A stretch of 64,000 nucleotides of DNA. Origin: Vibrio atypicus (GTDB taxonomy: Bacteria > Pseudomonadota > Gammaproteobacteria > Enterobacterales > Vibrionaceae). The position numbers were made by a program, and so were the translations under genes. The DNA is taken from contig NZ_BLID01000005.1 of the NCBI RefSeq assembly GCF_009811315.1, positions 62,001 to 126,000 on the forward strand. The letters run 5' to 3'. Positions 27,003-37,241 of the stretch are shown piece after piece. The notes under the pieces are model-generated. The model ran no database searches. It had not been told where the DNA came from and saw only the letters and a program-made list of their open reading frames with translations. Every line of letters begins with the position of its first letter. The stretch's first letter is position 1.

Positions 27003-27787
27003 TGGACGCTGACCACAACTGCTCATTGTTGACTGGTGACGTTCGGCATAGACGCTTTACACCGGTTAAGCATCAGCTCAAATATCCTCTGTTTATGCCA
27101 TGTATCGACTTGGACAATCTTGAGCAATTATCCAAGAGCGTCTGGTGTTTTGGCACTAAATGGTGGCACTGGGCTCGTTTCAAGCGCGAGGACTACTTAG
27201 GGGCTGGGTGTCTAAAACAGTCGGTTATAGACAAGGTGAGTGAATTGACTGGTGAGCGGGTTAATGGCCGGGTTGAAGCCGTTGTTCATTTGAGGTATTT
27301 GGGGATTTATTTCAGCCCAGTTAACTTTTATTACCTTTATGATGAAGACGGTGTGTGGCGCTATTTATTAGCAGAGGTGAGCAACACACCTTGGAACGAG
27401 CGACACTATTATGCGATTCCAGCCGACACTAACTCCCCGTATAAACACGAAAAAGCCTTTCATGTATCTCCATTTAATCCAGTCGAACAGCAATACGTTT
27501 GGCGTTTAAAGCCACTCGATAAAAGGTTGTTCGTCCACTTGGAATGTCATCGTTCGAATAAAGAGTTCGATGCCACCTTGAGTATGATAAAGCAGCCGAT
27601 GACATCAAAAAATCTACTTAAACATCTGATCTTAACGCCGGTTATGGCAGTAAAAGTAGTTGCCGGTATCTACTGGCATGCATTCAAGCTTTGGTGCAAG
27701 GGAGCGCCTTTTTATTCTCATCCTAAATACCAAGCAAAAGATAGTGCTCAACCAAAAGAGAAACAAGTCGAGGAGCATAGAACATGA
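27002..27787 (+). CDS. DUF1365 family protein
   Basis: 261 residues. Matches the DUF1365 family by the opening LLTGDVRHRRFTPVKHQLKY and the NFYYLYDEDGVWRYLLAEVS core. Such proteins are nearly always found between the flavoprotein and the Cfa-like methyltransferase. No catalytic motif is known. Four-base overlap with the methyltransferase gene. Confidence 0.87.
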   Translation: MDADHNCSLLTGDVRHRRFTPVKHQLKYPLFMPCIDLDNLEQLSKSVWCFGTKWWHWARFKREDYLGAGCLKQSVIDKVSELTGERVNGRVEAVVHLRYLGIYFSPVNFYYLYDEDGVWRYLLAEVSNTPWNERHYYAIPADTNSPYKHEKAFHVSPFNPVEQQYVWRLKPLDKRLFVHLECHRSNKEFDATLSMIKQPMTSKNLLKHLILTPVMAVKVVAGIYWHAFKLWCKGAPFYSHPKYQAKDSAQPKEKQVEEHRT

Positions 27788-29028
27788 TGAATATTCAAGC
27801 GTTACCATTTCCGGGGCAACTGACGACAGGGCAAAAAACAGCGAGAAGCATTGCACTTACTTGCTTGTATAAAATCAACAAAGGCAGTCTAACGGTTGTT
27901 GAATCCTTTTCAGAGCATGAGCGCACTGAAAGACATATGTTTGGACGACCAAAGGATGGAGAGCCTAAAGCGCTTATCGAAGTGAAGAACCCGGCTTTTT
28001 ATGCTCGTTTACTGACTGGCGGGAGTATCGCTGCAGGCGAAGCTTACATGGATGGTTGGTGGGATAGTCCTGATCTCACAACTTTAATGGAATTGATGGC
28101 GCTTAACCTAACGGCTCTCGACTCTATTGAGAATCGCACCAGCTTTCTATCAAAGTTAACTTACAAGCTAGGGCATTGGATGAATAGAAACACGGTGGCT
28201 AACTCAGAGAAGAATATCCAAGCGCACTATGACCTAAGCAATGAGCTCTATCAAACATTCCTAGATACCAATATGCTTTACTCCTCTGCGATATTTTCTT
28301 CCTCCAATGATTCGTTAGAGCAAGCTCAAATCAATAAGATGGAGCGCCTGTGTCAACAGCTTAAATTAACAGAGCATGACTCAGTGATAGAAATTGGAAC
28401 TGGCTGGGGAGCAATGGCGATTTATATGGCTGAGAAATACGGTTGCCAAGTGACCACCACGACCATATCAGAGCAGCAATACCAATATGCGAAAGAGCAG
28501 ATTGAATTGAAAGGCTTACAAACCAAAATTACGCTTTTAAAACAAGATTATAGAAATTTGACAGGTCAGTTCGACAAGTTGGTTTCTATTGAAATGATAG
28601 AGGCCGTTGGTAAAGAGTTTTTAAATTCTTATATTCAAAAATGTCAGTCGCTGTTGAAACCTCAAGGTCTAATGGCGATTCAAGCTATTACGATTGCTGA
28701 TCAACGTTATGACTATTACAGCGACAACGTTGATTTCATCCAGAAGTATATTTTTCCGGGGGGCTTCCTTCCATCGATTACGGCATTAACACATGCTGCA
28801 ACTAACCAAAGTGACCTCGTATTGAGAGATTTACATGATATTGGTCTCGACTACGCTCAGACCTTGAATGCGTGGTATCAAAAATTCAATGCTGCTGAGA
28901 ATAGGGTGAGGGAGCTGGGGTTTGACGACACCTTTATTCGGATGTGGAATTATTATTTTTGCTACTGCGAAGGTGGCTTCAAAGCTAAGAGTATCAGCAC
29001 TGTTCATATGACTTTCCAGAGAGCTTAA
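27784..29028 (+). CDS. Cyclopropane-fatty-acyl-phospholipid synthase family methyltransferase
   Basis: 414 residues. SAM-dependent lipid methyltransferase. SAM motif I VIEIGTGWGAMAIYMAEKYG (about residues 199-218), with the preceding NIQAHYDLSNELYQTFLD and downstream SIEMIEAVGKEF segments that define Cfa. It would methylate unsaturated acyl chains of phospholipids, giving cyclopropane or the methylated precursor of furan fatty acids. Its operon differs from the usual single cfa gene. The gene for DUF2878 begins one base after the stop. Confidence 0.92.
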   Translation: MMNIQALPFPGQLTTGQKTARSIALTCLYKINKGSLTVVESFSEHERTERHMFGRPKDGEPKALIEVKNPAFYARLLTGGSIAAGEAYMDGWWDSPDLTTLMELMALNLTALDSIENRTSFLSKLTYKLGHWMNRNTVANSEKNIQAHYDLSNELYQTFLDTNMLYSSAIFSSSNDSLEQAQINKMERLCQQLKLTEHDSVIEIGTGWGAMAIYMAEKYGCQVTTTTISEQQYQYAKEQIELKGLQTKITLLKQDYRNLTGQFDKLVSIEMIEAVGKEFLNSYIQKCQSLLKPQGLMAIQAITIADQRYDYYSDNVDFIQKYIFPGGFLPSITALTHAATNQSDLVLRDLHDIGLDYAQTLNAWYQKFNAAENRVRELGFDDTFIRMWNYYFCYCEGGFKAKSISTVHMTFQRA

Positions 29029-29029
29029 T

Positions 29030-29554
29030 ATGAAAACGTCGCAGCTGATTCTAATTTCGACCTGGTTTCAAATCTTGTGGTTTATGGCGATTCTAGGAAC
29101 GGAAAAATGGCAGTGGGTGACGTTAAGCTTAGTGGTCTTCACCATTGTTGTCAGTGCTAAATATGGTGCTTTGCGTCTCGACCGTCTATTGCTGTTATTT
29201 ATCATTGGTTTAACGATTGACCACACAAATACATTCTTTGGACTATTTGAGTTTTTAACTGCCGGATTCCCTATATGGCTTGCTGCTTTATGGGGTATTT
29301 TTTTGTGGTATGCCAACTATCTTGTTCCTATTTTGAACCGTTACCCTTTCTGGGCCGTATCTATAGTGACAGGATTGAGTGGAGCGCTTAGCTATTTCGC
29401 AGGAATGAAATTAGGCGCTGTGCAATTTCCTTTTGATTTTACACTGACTTTTATGATTCTTTTTGCTGAGTGGGCACTGATGATTATCGTTATCAAAAGG
29501 GTGTATAGATATGAATATCACGCAACAAATATTCGCAGCGGTGCTCGCCACTAG
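29030..29554 (+). CDS. DUF2878 inner-membrane protein
   Basis: 174 residues with about five or six hydrophobic segments (FQILWFMAILG, VTLSLVVFTIVVSAKYG, LLLLFIIGLTIDHTNTFFG, FPIWLAALWGIFLWYANY, FPFDFTLTFMILFAEWA). Matches the DUF2878 family seen in this type of operon. Function unknown. It overlaps the start of the next gene by 44 bases, a large but in-context overlap. Confidence 0.82.
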   Translation: MKTSQLILISTWFQILWFMAILGTEKWQWVTLSLVVFTIVVSAKYGALRLDRLLLLFIIGLTIDHTNTFFGLFEFLTAGFPIWLAALWGIFLWYANYLVPILNRYPFWAVSIVTGLSGALSYFAGMKLGAVQFPFDFTLTFMILFAEWALMIIVIKRVYRYEYHATNIRSGARH

Positions 29555-30071
29555 TTTGTTTTATAATTCTTATTGCTACGCATCTGCCGCGAACGATAAA
29601 TTGGCTTGGTCTAGCTGGCCTTCTGTGGGGCAAGCGCAATTGACTGTTTTTATCTTTGATGTTTATCAGTCTCAATTAAAGACGCCATCTGGATTCTACT
29701 CCTTAGCCAAAGATATCACGCCTCACCCTCTGGCTTTATCAATCGATTATCAACGGAATATCTCTCAAAACCAGTTGTTAGAGGCAACAGAAGAGCAATG
29801 GGAAAAGCTGGGCTATCACCCTGAAGAGAGGAGTCAGTGGGTTGATAAGCTCGATCAAATATTCCCTGATATCCAAGAGGGGGAAAATCTTACTTATGTC
29901 ACTGACGGTCAGTCCGGCTATTTTTACTACCGAAAAGCTTCTGATCAAGATCCTGCATTGATCGGAACCATAGATGATGAACATCTAAATGATGCCTTCC
30001 TAGCCATCTGGCTTTCGCCAAATACAACTTATCCTGATTTACGTGCCCAATTAATAGGACGAACTCAATGA
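29511..30071 (+). CDS. Chalcone isomerase-like secreted protein
   Basis: 186 residues with a signal peptide of about 26 residues (MNITQQIFAAVLATSLFYNS then CYASA). VGQAQLTVFIFDVYQSQLKT and the following strands match the chalcone-isomerase-like fold, which in bacteria often binds fatty acids in the periplasm. Given the operon, binding or carrying modified acyl chains is an inference. Overlaps both neighbours: 44 bases with DUF2878 and 4 with DUF3833. Confidence 0.72.
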   Translation: MNITQQIFAAVLATSLFYNSYCYASAANDKLAWSSWPSVGQAQLTVFIFDVYQSQLKTPSGFYSLAKDITPHPLALSIDYQRNISQNQLLEATEEQWEKLGYHPEERSQWVDKLDQIFPDIQEGENLTYVTDGQSGYFYYRKASDQDPALIGTIDDEHLNDAFLAIWLSPNTTYPDLRAQLIGRTQ

Positions 30072-30595
30072 TTAAATACCTTCGTGCTCTTGCCTTCTTT
30101 TTAATCGTTTTTTTAACAGCGTGCTCAAACGATATTGGCGATTATAAAACATCGAAGCCTCAGTTTGATTTGTTTGAGTATTTCGACGGGCGAACACAAG
30201 CATGGGGAATGGTTCAAGATTATACAGATAAACAAACACGTCGATTCAGCGTTTCTATCGATGGTGTGGTTGAAGGGGATACGTTAACGCTTGTTGAGGA
30301 TTTTGTCTTTGCTGATGGCGAAATTGACCAACGTATCTGGACGATTAAGCGGGTAGGTAAAGACCAGTATGTAGGGGAAGCGGATGATATTATTGGTCAA
30401 GCTAGCGGCGTGGAAGCGGGGAATGCACTTCAGTGGCAGTATGATTTTGAGCTTAAAATGGATGATTCTACTGTCGTTGTCGCTTTTGATGACTGGCTAT
30501 ATCGTCAAGACGAAAAGCATGTATTCAATTTAACTAAAATTAAGAAGTTTGGTATTGAAGTTGGCCAGATAACACTGTTTTTCCAAAAGAATTAA
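30068..30595 (+). CDS. DUF3833 lipoprotein
   Basis: 175 residues. Lipobox FLTACS puts the acylated Cys at residue 19. FDLFEYFDGRTQAWGMVQD and the beta-rich remainder fit DUF3833, a family typically next to Cfa/chalcone-isomerase-like genes. Probably anchored at the periplasmic face of a membrane. Function unknown. Last gene of the eight-gene operon. Confidence 0.82.
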   Translation: MIKYLRALAFFLIVFLTACSNDIGDYKTSKPQFDLFEYFDGRTQAWGMVQDYTDKQTRRFSVSIDGVVEGDTLTLVEDFVFADGEIDQRIWTIKRVGKDQYVGEADDIIGQASGVEAGNALQWQYDFELKMDDSTVVVAFDDWLYRQDEKHVFNLTKIKKFGIEVGQITLFFQKN

Positions 30596-30635
30596 AAAGA
30601 AAGGGCTGACGCATTCACGTCAGCCCTCTTAATTT
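30591..30635. terminator. Bidirectional terminator between DUF3833 gene and purB
   Basis: Ten-pair stem AGGGCTGACG / CGTCAGCCCT with a 6-base loop. T-rich tails lie on both sides, strongest for the minus strand (purB). Confidence 0.82.
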
Positions 30636-30652
30636 TTAATGCGTTAGCGTGA

Positions 30653-32805
<2,153 letters not shown>

Positions 32806-32834
32806 GTAGTAATACTCCTAATATATTGCGTTAG

Positions 32835-33959
32835 TTAGATGCGTTTTTCGATGATACCACCACCAAGGCAAACTTCACCTTGATAGAATACTGCTGATTG
32901 ACCTGGTGTCACTGCAATTTGTGGTTCGTCAAAAATAACCTTAATGTTTTCATCATCAATTGGGATGATTGTACAAGGAATATCAGTTTGACGGTAACGC
33001 GTTTTTACTGTGCACTTCAAAACATCAGTAATTGGTGTGCGATCTACCCAATGAAGTTGAGAAGCGACTAAACCTTCAGATTTAAGCAGTGGGTGATCTT
33101 TACCTTGTACCGCAATAAGAACGTTACGCTTAAGATCTTTTTCACCAACAAACCAAGGGTCTTCATTGCCGCCGCCGCCTTTGCGACCGCCAATATGAAG
33201 TCCTTTACGCTGACCTAGCGTGTGGTACATCAAACCTTGGTGCTTGCCAATAACTTCACCTTCTGGCGTCTCAATATTGCCAGGTTGTGCTGGAAGGTAT
33301 TTACCAAGAAATTCTGTAAACTTACGTTCACCGATGAAACAAATACCCGTTGAGTCTTTTTTCTTCGCAGTGATCAAATCTTGCTCTTCTGCAATTCGAC
33401 GTACTTCTGGTTTTTCTAATCCGCCAACTGGGAATAAGCTACGTGCAACTTGCTCACTGCTTAGTGTGTAAAGGAAGTAACTTTGGTCTTTGTTACCATC
33501 TAAACCGCGTAACATTTGAGGCTGTTGACCATTATTGATCTCTTCTTGAGTCGGGAATGTACGGCGTACGTAGTGACCCATTGCGATGTAGTCAGCATCT
33601 AAAACTTCATCTGCAAATTCAAGGAATGCTTTAAATTTGATTTCTTTGTTGCAAAGAATATCTGGGTTTGGTGTACGTCCTGCTTTGTATTCCGCTAAGA
33701 AATATTCAAAGACGTTATCCCAATATTCAGCCGCAAAGTTGATGGTGTGTAGGTGAATGCCTAACTTGTCACATACTGCTTGAGCATCGGCGAGATCTTC
33801 CGCCGCTGTGCAATATTCTTCGTTGTCATCTTCTTCCCAGTTCTTCATGAACAAGCCTTCTACTTGGTAGCCTTGTTGTTTTAGAAGATAGGCAGAAACA
33901 GATGAATCAACGCCGCCGGACATACCGACGATGACTTTCTTTTGGCTGTTATCAGACAT
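32835..33959 (-). CDS. mnmA: tRNA-specific 2-thiouridylase
   Basis: 374 residues. Makes 2-thiouridine at position 34 of Lys, Glu and Gln tRNAs. PP-loop [15 protein letters not shown] at residues about 13-27, catalytic cysteines in [10 protein letters not shown] and [10 protein letters not shown], and the [14 protein letters not shown] segment. 29 bases upstream of hflD, likely co-transcribed. Confidence 0.96.
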   Translation of the reverse strand: MSDNSQKKVIVGMSGGVDSSVSAYLLKQQGYQVEGLFMKNWEEDDNEEYCTAAEDLADAQAVCDKLGIHLHTINFAAEYWDNVFEYFLAEYKAGRTPNPDILCNKEIKFKAFLEFADEVLDADYIAMGHYVRRTFPTQEEINNGQQPQMLRGLDGNKDQSYFLYTLSSEQVARSLFPVGGLEKPEVRRIAEEQDLITAKKKDSTGICFIGERKFTEFLGKYLPAQPGNIETPEGEVIGKHQGLMYHTLGQRKGLHIGGRKGGGGNEDPWFVGEKDLKRNVLIAVQGKDHPLLKSEGLVASQLHWVDRTPITDVLKCTVKTRYRQTDIPCTIIPIDDENIKVIFDEPQIAVTPGQSAVFYQGEVCLGGGIIEKRI

Positions 33960-34155
33960 TACTAAGCACCACTTAAATTAACTGGAGGCAGATTCTAACA
34001 GAAAGCATCTCGAGGTGACAGATCCGAGATCGAACTCACACTTCGAAAATCGCTGAACTTTTGTTCGCTTAATCACTATATCTGCGCTTTTATCACTATA
34101 GGGTGTCTATATGTGGCATAGTTGGCAAAATTCAAGTCCCTATGGAAACGAAACA

Positions 34156-34425
34156 ATGAGTGAAGAGAACCAAGTTTTTGAAGAAGCACAACTAATTGAA
34201 GTGATCGAGAATCAATTGGAAGATGGCAGCCCTTTGAAAGTGAAAGAAACCTTAATGCGTTTGATGATGACAGGGACACCAAGAGAAGAAGCGGTTGCGA
34301 TGATGGCGTGCGCGGTTTCTATTGAGATCTTCGATGTAATGAAAAATGAAGTTGAGTTCAACCTGAAACGCTACGCTGAAAACTTAGATCGACTACCAGA
34401 TTTGAGCTTTATGGAAGGTGAATAA
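34156..34425 (+). CDS. Conserved small protein of unknown function
   Basis: 89 residues, acidic and helical; contains LMRLMMTGTPREEAVAMMAC and ends LDRLPDLSFMEGE. No signal peptide or membrane segment. I do not recognise a named family. Start at ATG 34156 (GGAAACGAAAC upstream). Divergent from mnmA and upstream of gsk. Codon use looks ordinary. Confidence 0.75.
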   Translation: MSEENQVFEEAQLIEVIENQLEDGSPLKVKETLMRLMMTGTPREEAVAMMACAVSIEIFDVMKNEVEFNLKRYAENLDRLPDLSFMEGE

Positions 34426-34470
34426 AGCCTCTTATTTATTACGCTCTTGTCGACAATAAATTAATTAGCC

Positions 34471-34490
34471 TAGCAAACGTTTGCTATAAT
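34471..34490 (+). promoter_or_regulatory. PurR operator overlapping the gsk promoter
   Basis: TAGCAAACGTTTGCTA (34471-34486) is a perfect palindrome around the PurR core GCAAACGTTTGC. It overlaps the -10 box TATAAT (34485-34490). This predicts purine repression of gsk. Confidence 0.78.
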
Positions 34491-34563
34491 TCCGATTGTT
34501 GCCGCGCTAGATAGTGCGCGGTAGAATCCGGCATCTTTTCATCCCTTAATCAGAATTCTTGTT

Positions 34564-35868
34564 ATGAAATTTCCTGGTCAACGTAAATCAAAACACTACT
34601 TTCCAGTACATGCGCGTGATCCGCTTGTCAGCCAGTCGCAACAAAGCAAAAAAATGTCGCGCACACATATTATTGGTATCGATCAGACTCTAGTTGATAT
34701 CGAAGCGAAAGTGAGTTCTGAATTAATCGAGAAATATGAACTGAGTAAGGGACACTCTTTAGTTATCGATGATGCAACTGCTGAAGCACTATACAATGAA
34801 CTAAAAGAAAATGAATTGATCACCAATGAGTACGCTGGCGGTACTATTGGTAATACACTGCATAACTACTCTGTTTTAGCTGATGACCGCTCAACCCTGC
34901 TTGGTGTAATGAGTCAAGATATTAAGATCGGTAGTTATGGATACCGCTATTTATGTAATACATCAAGCCGAATGGATCTTAATTACCTTCAAGGTGTTAA
35001 TGGTGCGATTGGCCGTTGTTTTGCTCTAATTACTGAAGATGGGGAACGTACCTTTGCGATCAGTGAAGGCCAAATGAACCAACTTCACCCAAATAGCATT
35101 CCGGAGAAAATCTTTAAAAATGCTTCTGCTTTAGTATTAACCGCTTATTTAGTTCGTTGCAAAGAGGGTGACCCAATGCCTGAAGCAACAATGAAAGCGA
35201 TTGAGTACGCTAAAAAATATGATGTTCCTGTCGTTCTAACATTGGGTACGAAATTCGTTATCCAAGACGATCCTAAATTCTGGCAAGAATTTTTACGTGA
35301 TCATGTTTCTGTTGTTGCAATGAATGAAGATGAAGCCGAAGCATTAACTGGTGAATCTGAACCACTTGCAGCCTCGGATAAAGCTCTTGATTGGGTTGAT
35401 TTAGTTCTTTGTACTGCAGGCCCAGTTGGTCTATTTATGGCAGGTTATACAGAGGAAGCGGCAAAACGTGAGACTTCTTTGCCACTATTACCTGGCAGTA
35501 TCGCGGAATTTAACCGTTTCGAATTTAGTCGTCCGGCCGTTAAAGAACACTGTGAAAATCCAACTAAGGTATATTCGCATATTGCGCCTTATATGGGTGG
35601 TCCAGAGAAAATTAAGAATACGAATGGAGCAGGTGATGCGGCATTATCTGCATTGTTGCATGATATGGCAGCGAATAAATACCATAAAGAAAATGTGCCT
35701 AATTCCAGTAAGCATGCTCATGCATATTTGACCTATTCTTCTTTCTCACAAGTTTGTAAGTATTCAAATCGTGCGAGCTATGAAGTTTTAGTTCAACACT
35801 CTCCACGTCTATCTCGCGGTCTACCGGAGCGAGAAGATAGCTTAGAAGAAGCGTACTGGGAACGTTAA
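34564..35868 (+). CDS. gsk: Inosine-guanosine kinase
   Basis: 434 residues, as in E. coli Gsk. Phosphorylates inosine and guanosine for purine salvage. PfkB-family ribokinase fold: GGTIGNTLHNYSVLADD near the N-terminus and the ATP/anion motif NTNGAGDAALSALLHDMA with catalytic Asp at about residue 361. The PurR box just upstream fits a purine role. Terminator follows. Confidence 0.95.
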   Translation: MKFPGQRKSKHYFPVHARDPLVSQSQQSKKMSRTHIIGIDQTLVDIEAKVSSELIEKYELSKGHSLVIDDATAEALYNELKENELITNEYAGGTIGNTLHNYSVLADDRSTLLGVMSQDIKIGSYGYRYLCNTSSRMDLNYLQGVNGAIGRCFALITEDGERTFAISEGQMNQLHPNSIPEKIFKNASALVLTAYLVRCKEGDPMPEATMKAIEYAKKYDVPVVLTLGTKFVIQDDPKFWQEFLRDHVSVVAMNEDEAEALTGESEPLAASDKALDWVDLVLCTAGPVGLFMAGYTEEAAKRETSLPLLPGSIAEFNRFEFSRPAVKEHCENPTKVYSHIAPYMGGPEKIKNTNGAGDAALSALLHDMAANKYHKENVPNSSKHAHAYLTYSSFSQVCKYSNRASYEVLVQHSPRLSRGLPEREDSLEEAYWER

Positions 35869-35881
35869 TCTTAGCGGAATT

Positions 35882-35910
35882 AAAAAAGCCTCGCATTAGC
35901 GAGGCTTTTT
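35882..35910 (+). terminator. Terminator after gsk
   Basis: Stem GCCTCGC / GCGAGGC with loop ATTA, flanked by A- and T-runs. Confidence 0.85.
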
Positions 35911-35922
35911 ATTAGTAGCAAT

Positions 35923-35948
35923 AAAAAACGCCTAATGAGGCGTTTTTT
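35923..35948 (-). terminator. Terminator after hns
   Basis: Stem AAAAACGCCT / AGGCGTTTTT with loop AATG; T-run in the minus sense. Separate from the adjacent gsk terminator. Confidence 0.83.
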
Positions 35949-35960
35949 AATAATCAGTGC

Positions 35961-36377
35961 TTACTTGATTAGGAAATCTTCTAGAGATTTGCCTGCATCC
36001 AACTGCTCTTGAATTGCAGAAGGTGTACGACCTTGACCAGTCCAAGTTTTTGTTTCGCCGTTTGCGTCAGCGTATTCATATTTAGCTGGGCGAGGCGCAC
36101 GCTTAGATTTAACTTTTGCTTTGCCTTTAGATTCACCTGCTAGAGCAGAAATAAGAGCTTCAACATCAATACCGTCTTTTGCAATTTGTTCAGCAATTGC
36201 AGATAGTTTCGCTTCTTGCTCAGCTGCCGCCGCGCGCTCTTCTTCTTCCGCTTCTTTACGTTCAGCAACGACAATAGTTAATTTGTCTAACGCTTCTTCA
36301 AGTTGTTCCAGAGTCAACTCACGGCCAAAAGCGCGTAGGCTACGAATGTTTAATAGTGTTTTTGTTAGTTCCGACAT
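35961..36377 (-). CDS. hns: H-NS family nucleoid-associated protein
   Basis: 138 residues. N-terminal oligomerisation coiled coil (about 1-60, Ala/Glu-rich) joined by a basic linker [16 protein letters not shown] to the C-terminal DNA-binding domain [20 protein letters not shown], with the QGR AT-hook-like loop. It silences AT-rich DNA. Likely the VicH protein of Vibrio. Single gene, promoter at 36416-36444. Confidence 0.93.
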   Translation of the reverse strand: MSELTKTLLNIRSLRAFGRELTLEQLEEALDKLTIVVAERKEAEEEERAAAAEQEAKLSAIAEQIAKDGIDVEALISALAGESKGKAKVKSKRAPRPAKYEYADANGETKTWTGQGRTPSAIQEQLDAGKSLEDFLIK

Positions 36378-36415
36378 ATTTAAATCTCACTTAATAAGGA
36401 GTGCCTAATGAGTTG

Positions 36416-36444
36416 ATAATAATCCTGAAGCGGAATTATTACAA
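36416..36444 (-). promoter_or_regulatory. hns promoter
   Basis: TTGTAA (36444-36439), 17-base spacer, TATTAT (36421-36416), close to consensus. Transcription start would be near 36409, giving a leader of about 30 bases. Confidence 0.7.
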
Positions 36445-36946
36445 TATGGCAAATATAAAATTAATAGAAATCTGACAAATAATAATACCACTTTAGTCGA
36501 AAGCGTATTACGGGTGACGAATAATGTGATGAAGGGGAACATTATGTAAGAATTAATGAGTTTTTATAACCGAATCATCCATTTTAAGGAAGTGGTTTCA
36601 TATATTTTAATTGCAGGGGGAGGGGGCTGATTTTAATAGTAAAGTTAACTTTGATGATTTATTTGAATATCGATTAATTACAGCACTAAACTTTTCTTTT
36701 GGTCTATGTAAGTAATGATGATATTTCGTGCGGAAAGAATAGTAAATTTGTATGACATTCTTGAGTTGGATGAGTATGCAGTGATGATGAAATCTTACCC
36801 TTAGCTGGTTACCAATATTTTTAACAATAAATCTAGAATGATGTATTGAAATGATGGTCTAGATAAGTACAATGAACGTCACCTAATGCGTTGTGCAAGT
36901 TAAATTGTTGTTAAAATGACTTTTCAATGGTTTAAAGTTTTTGTAC
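36445..36946. other. AT-rich intergenic region between hns and the lysine riboswitch
   Basis: About 500 AT-rich bases. I find no credible ORF with a ribosome site and no hairpin with a T-tract. It probably holds the promoter of the riboswitch transcript near its right end and possible H-NS nucleation sites. Nothing else is supported. Confidence 0.35.
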
Positions 36947-37090
36947 TCGCGGTAGAGGAGCGGAATAAATAAGTAATACTTGTTGGGGTGATGCCAATGA
37001 ACAAGTACGAAAGGTTAACCCGCCGAAGTGAGCTATCACATCAAAGATGCTTGCTGGGGTTGTACTCGAAAGGGACAACACTGCCATAGT
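36947..37090 (+). ncRNA. Lysine riboswitch (L-box)
   Basis: Conserved L-box blocks appear in order: AGAGGAGCGG with AATAAGTA nearby, GGGGTGATGCCAATGAACAAG, AACCCGCCGAAGTG and CTGGGGTTG followed by AAAGGGACAACACTGCC. The basal stem forms between GGTAG (36951-36955) and CTGCC (37081-37085). It precedes an NhaC-superfamily transporter, the known LysW association. About 150 bases separate it from the start codon, and I see no strong terminator in them. Confidence 0.87.
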
Positions 37091-37241
37091 CTATAATTTT
37101 GTAAAACTATGGAGCGCTACTGTAGGGCTGGGAGAAGCATTCGCTTCCTCGTCGCTATTTTATACTCAATTGTTTGGAAATGAATTCCTTCAGTTAGTCT
37201 GCAGTAGATCTCTAACCATTTATTACTGGTTTTTGAAGATC

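Noticed and set aside
37047..37241. Upstream extension of the lysine transporter reading frame
   Set aside because: It starts inside the riboswitch, lacks a ribosome site and has no transporter similarity.
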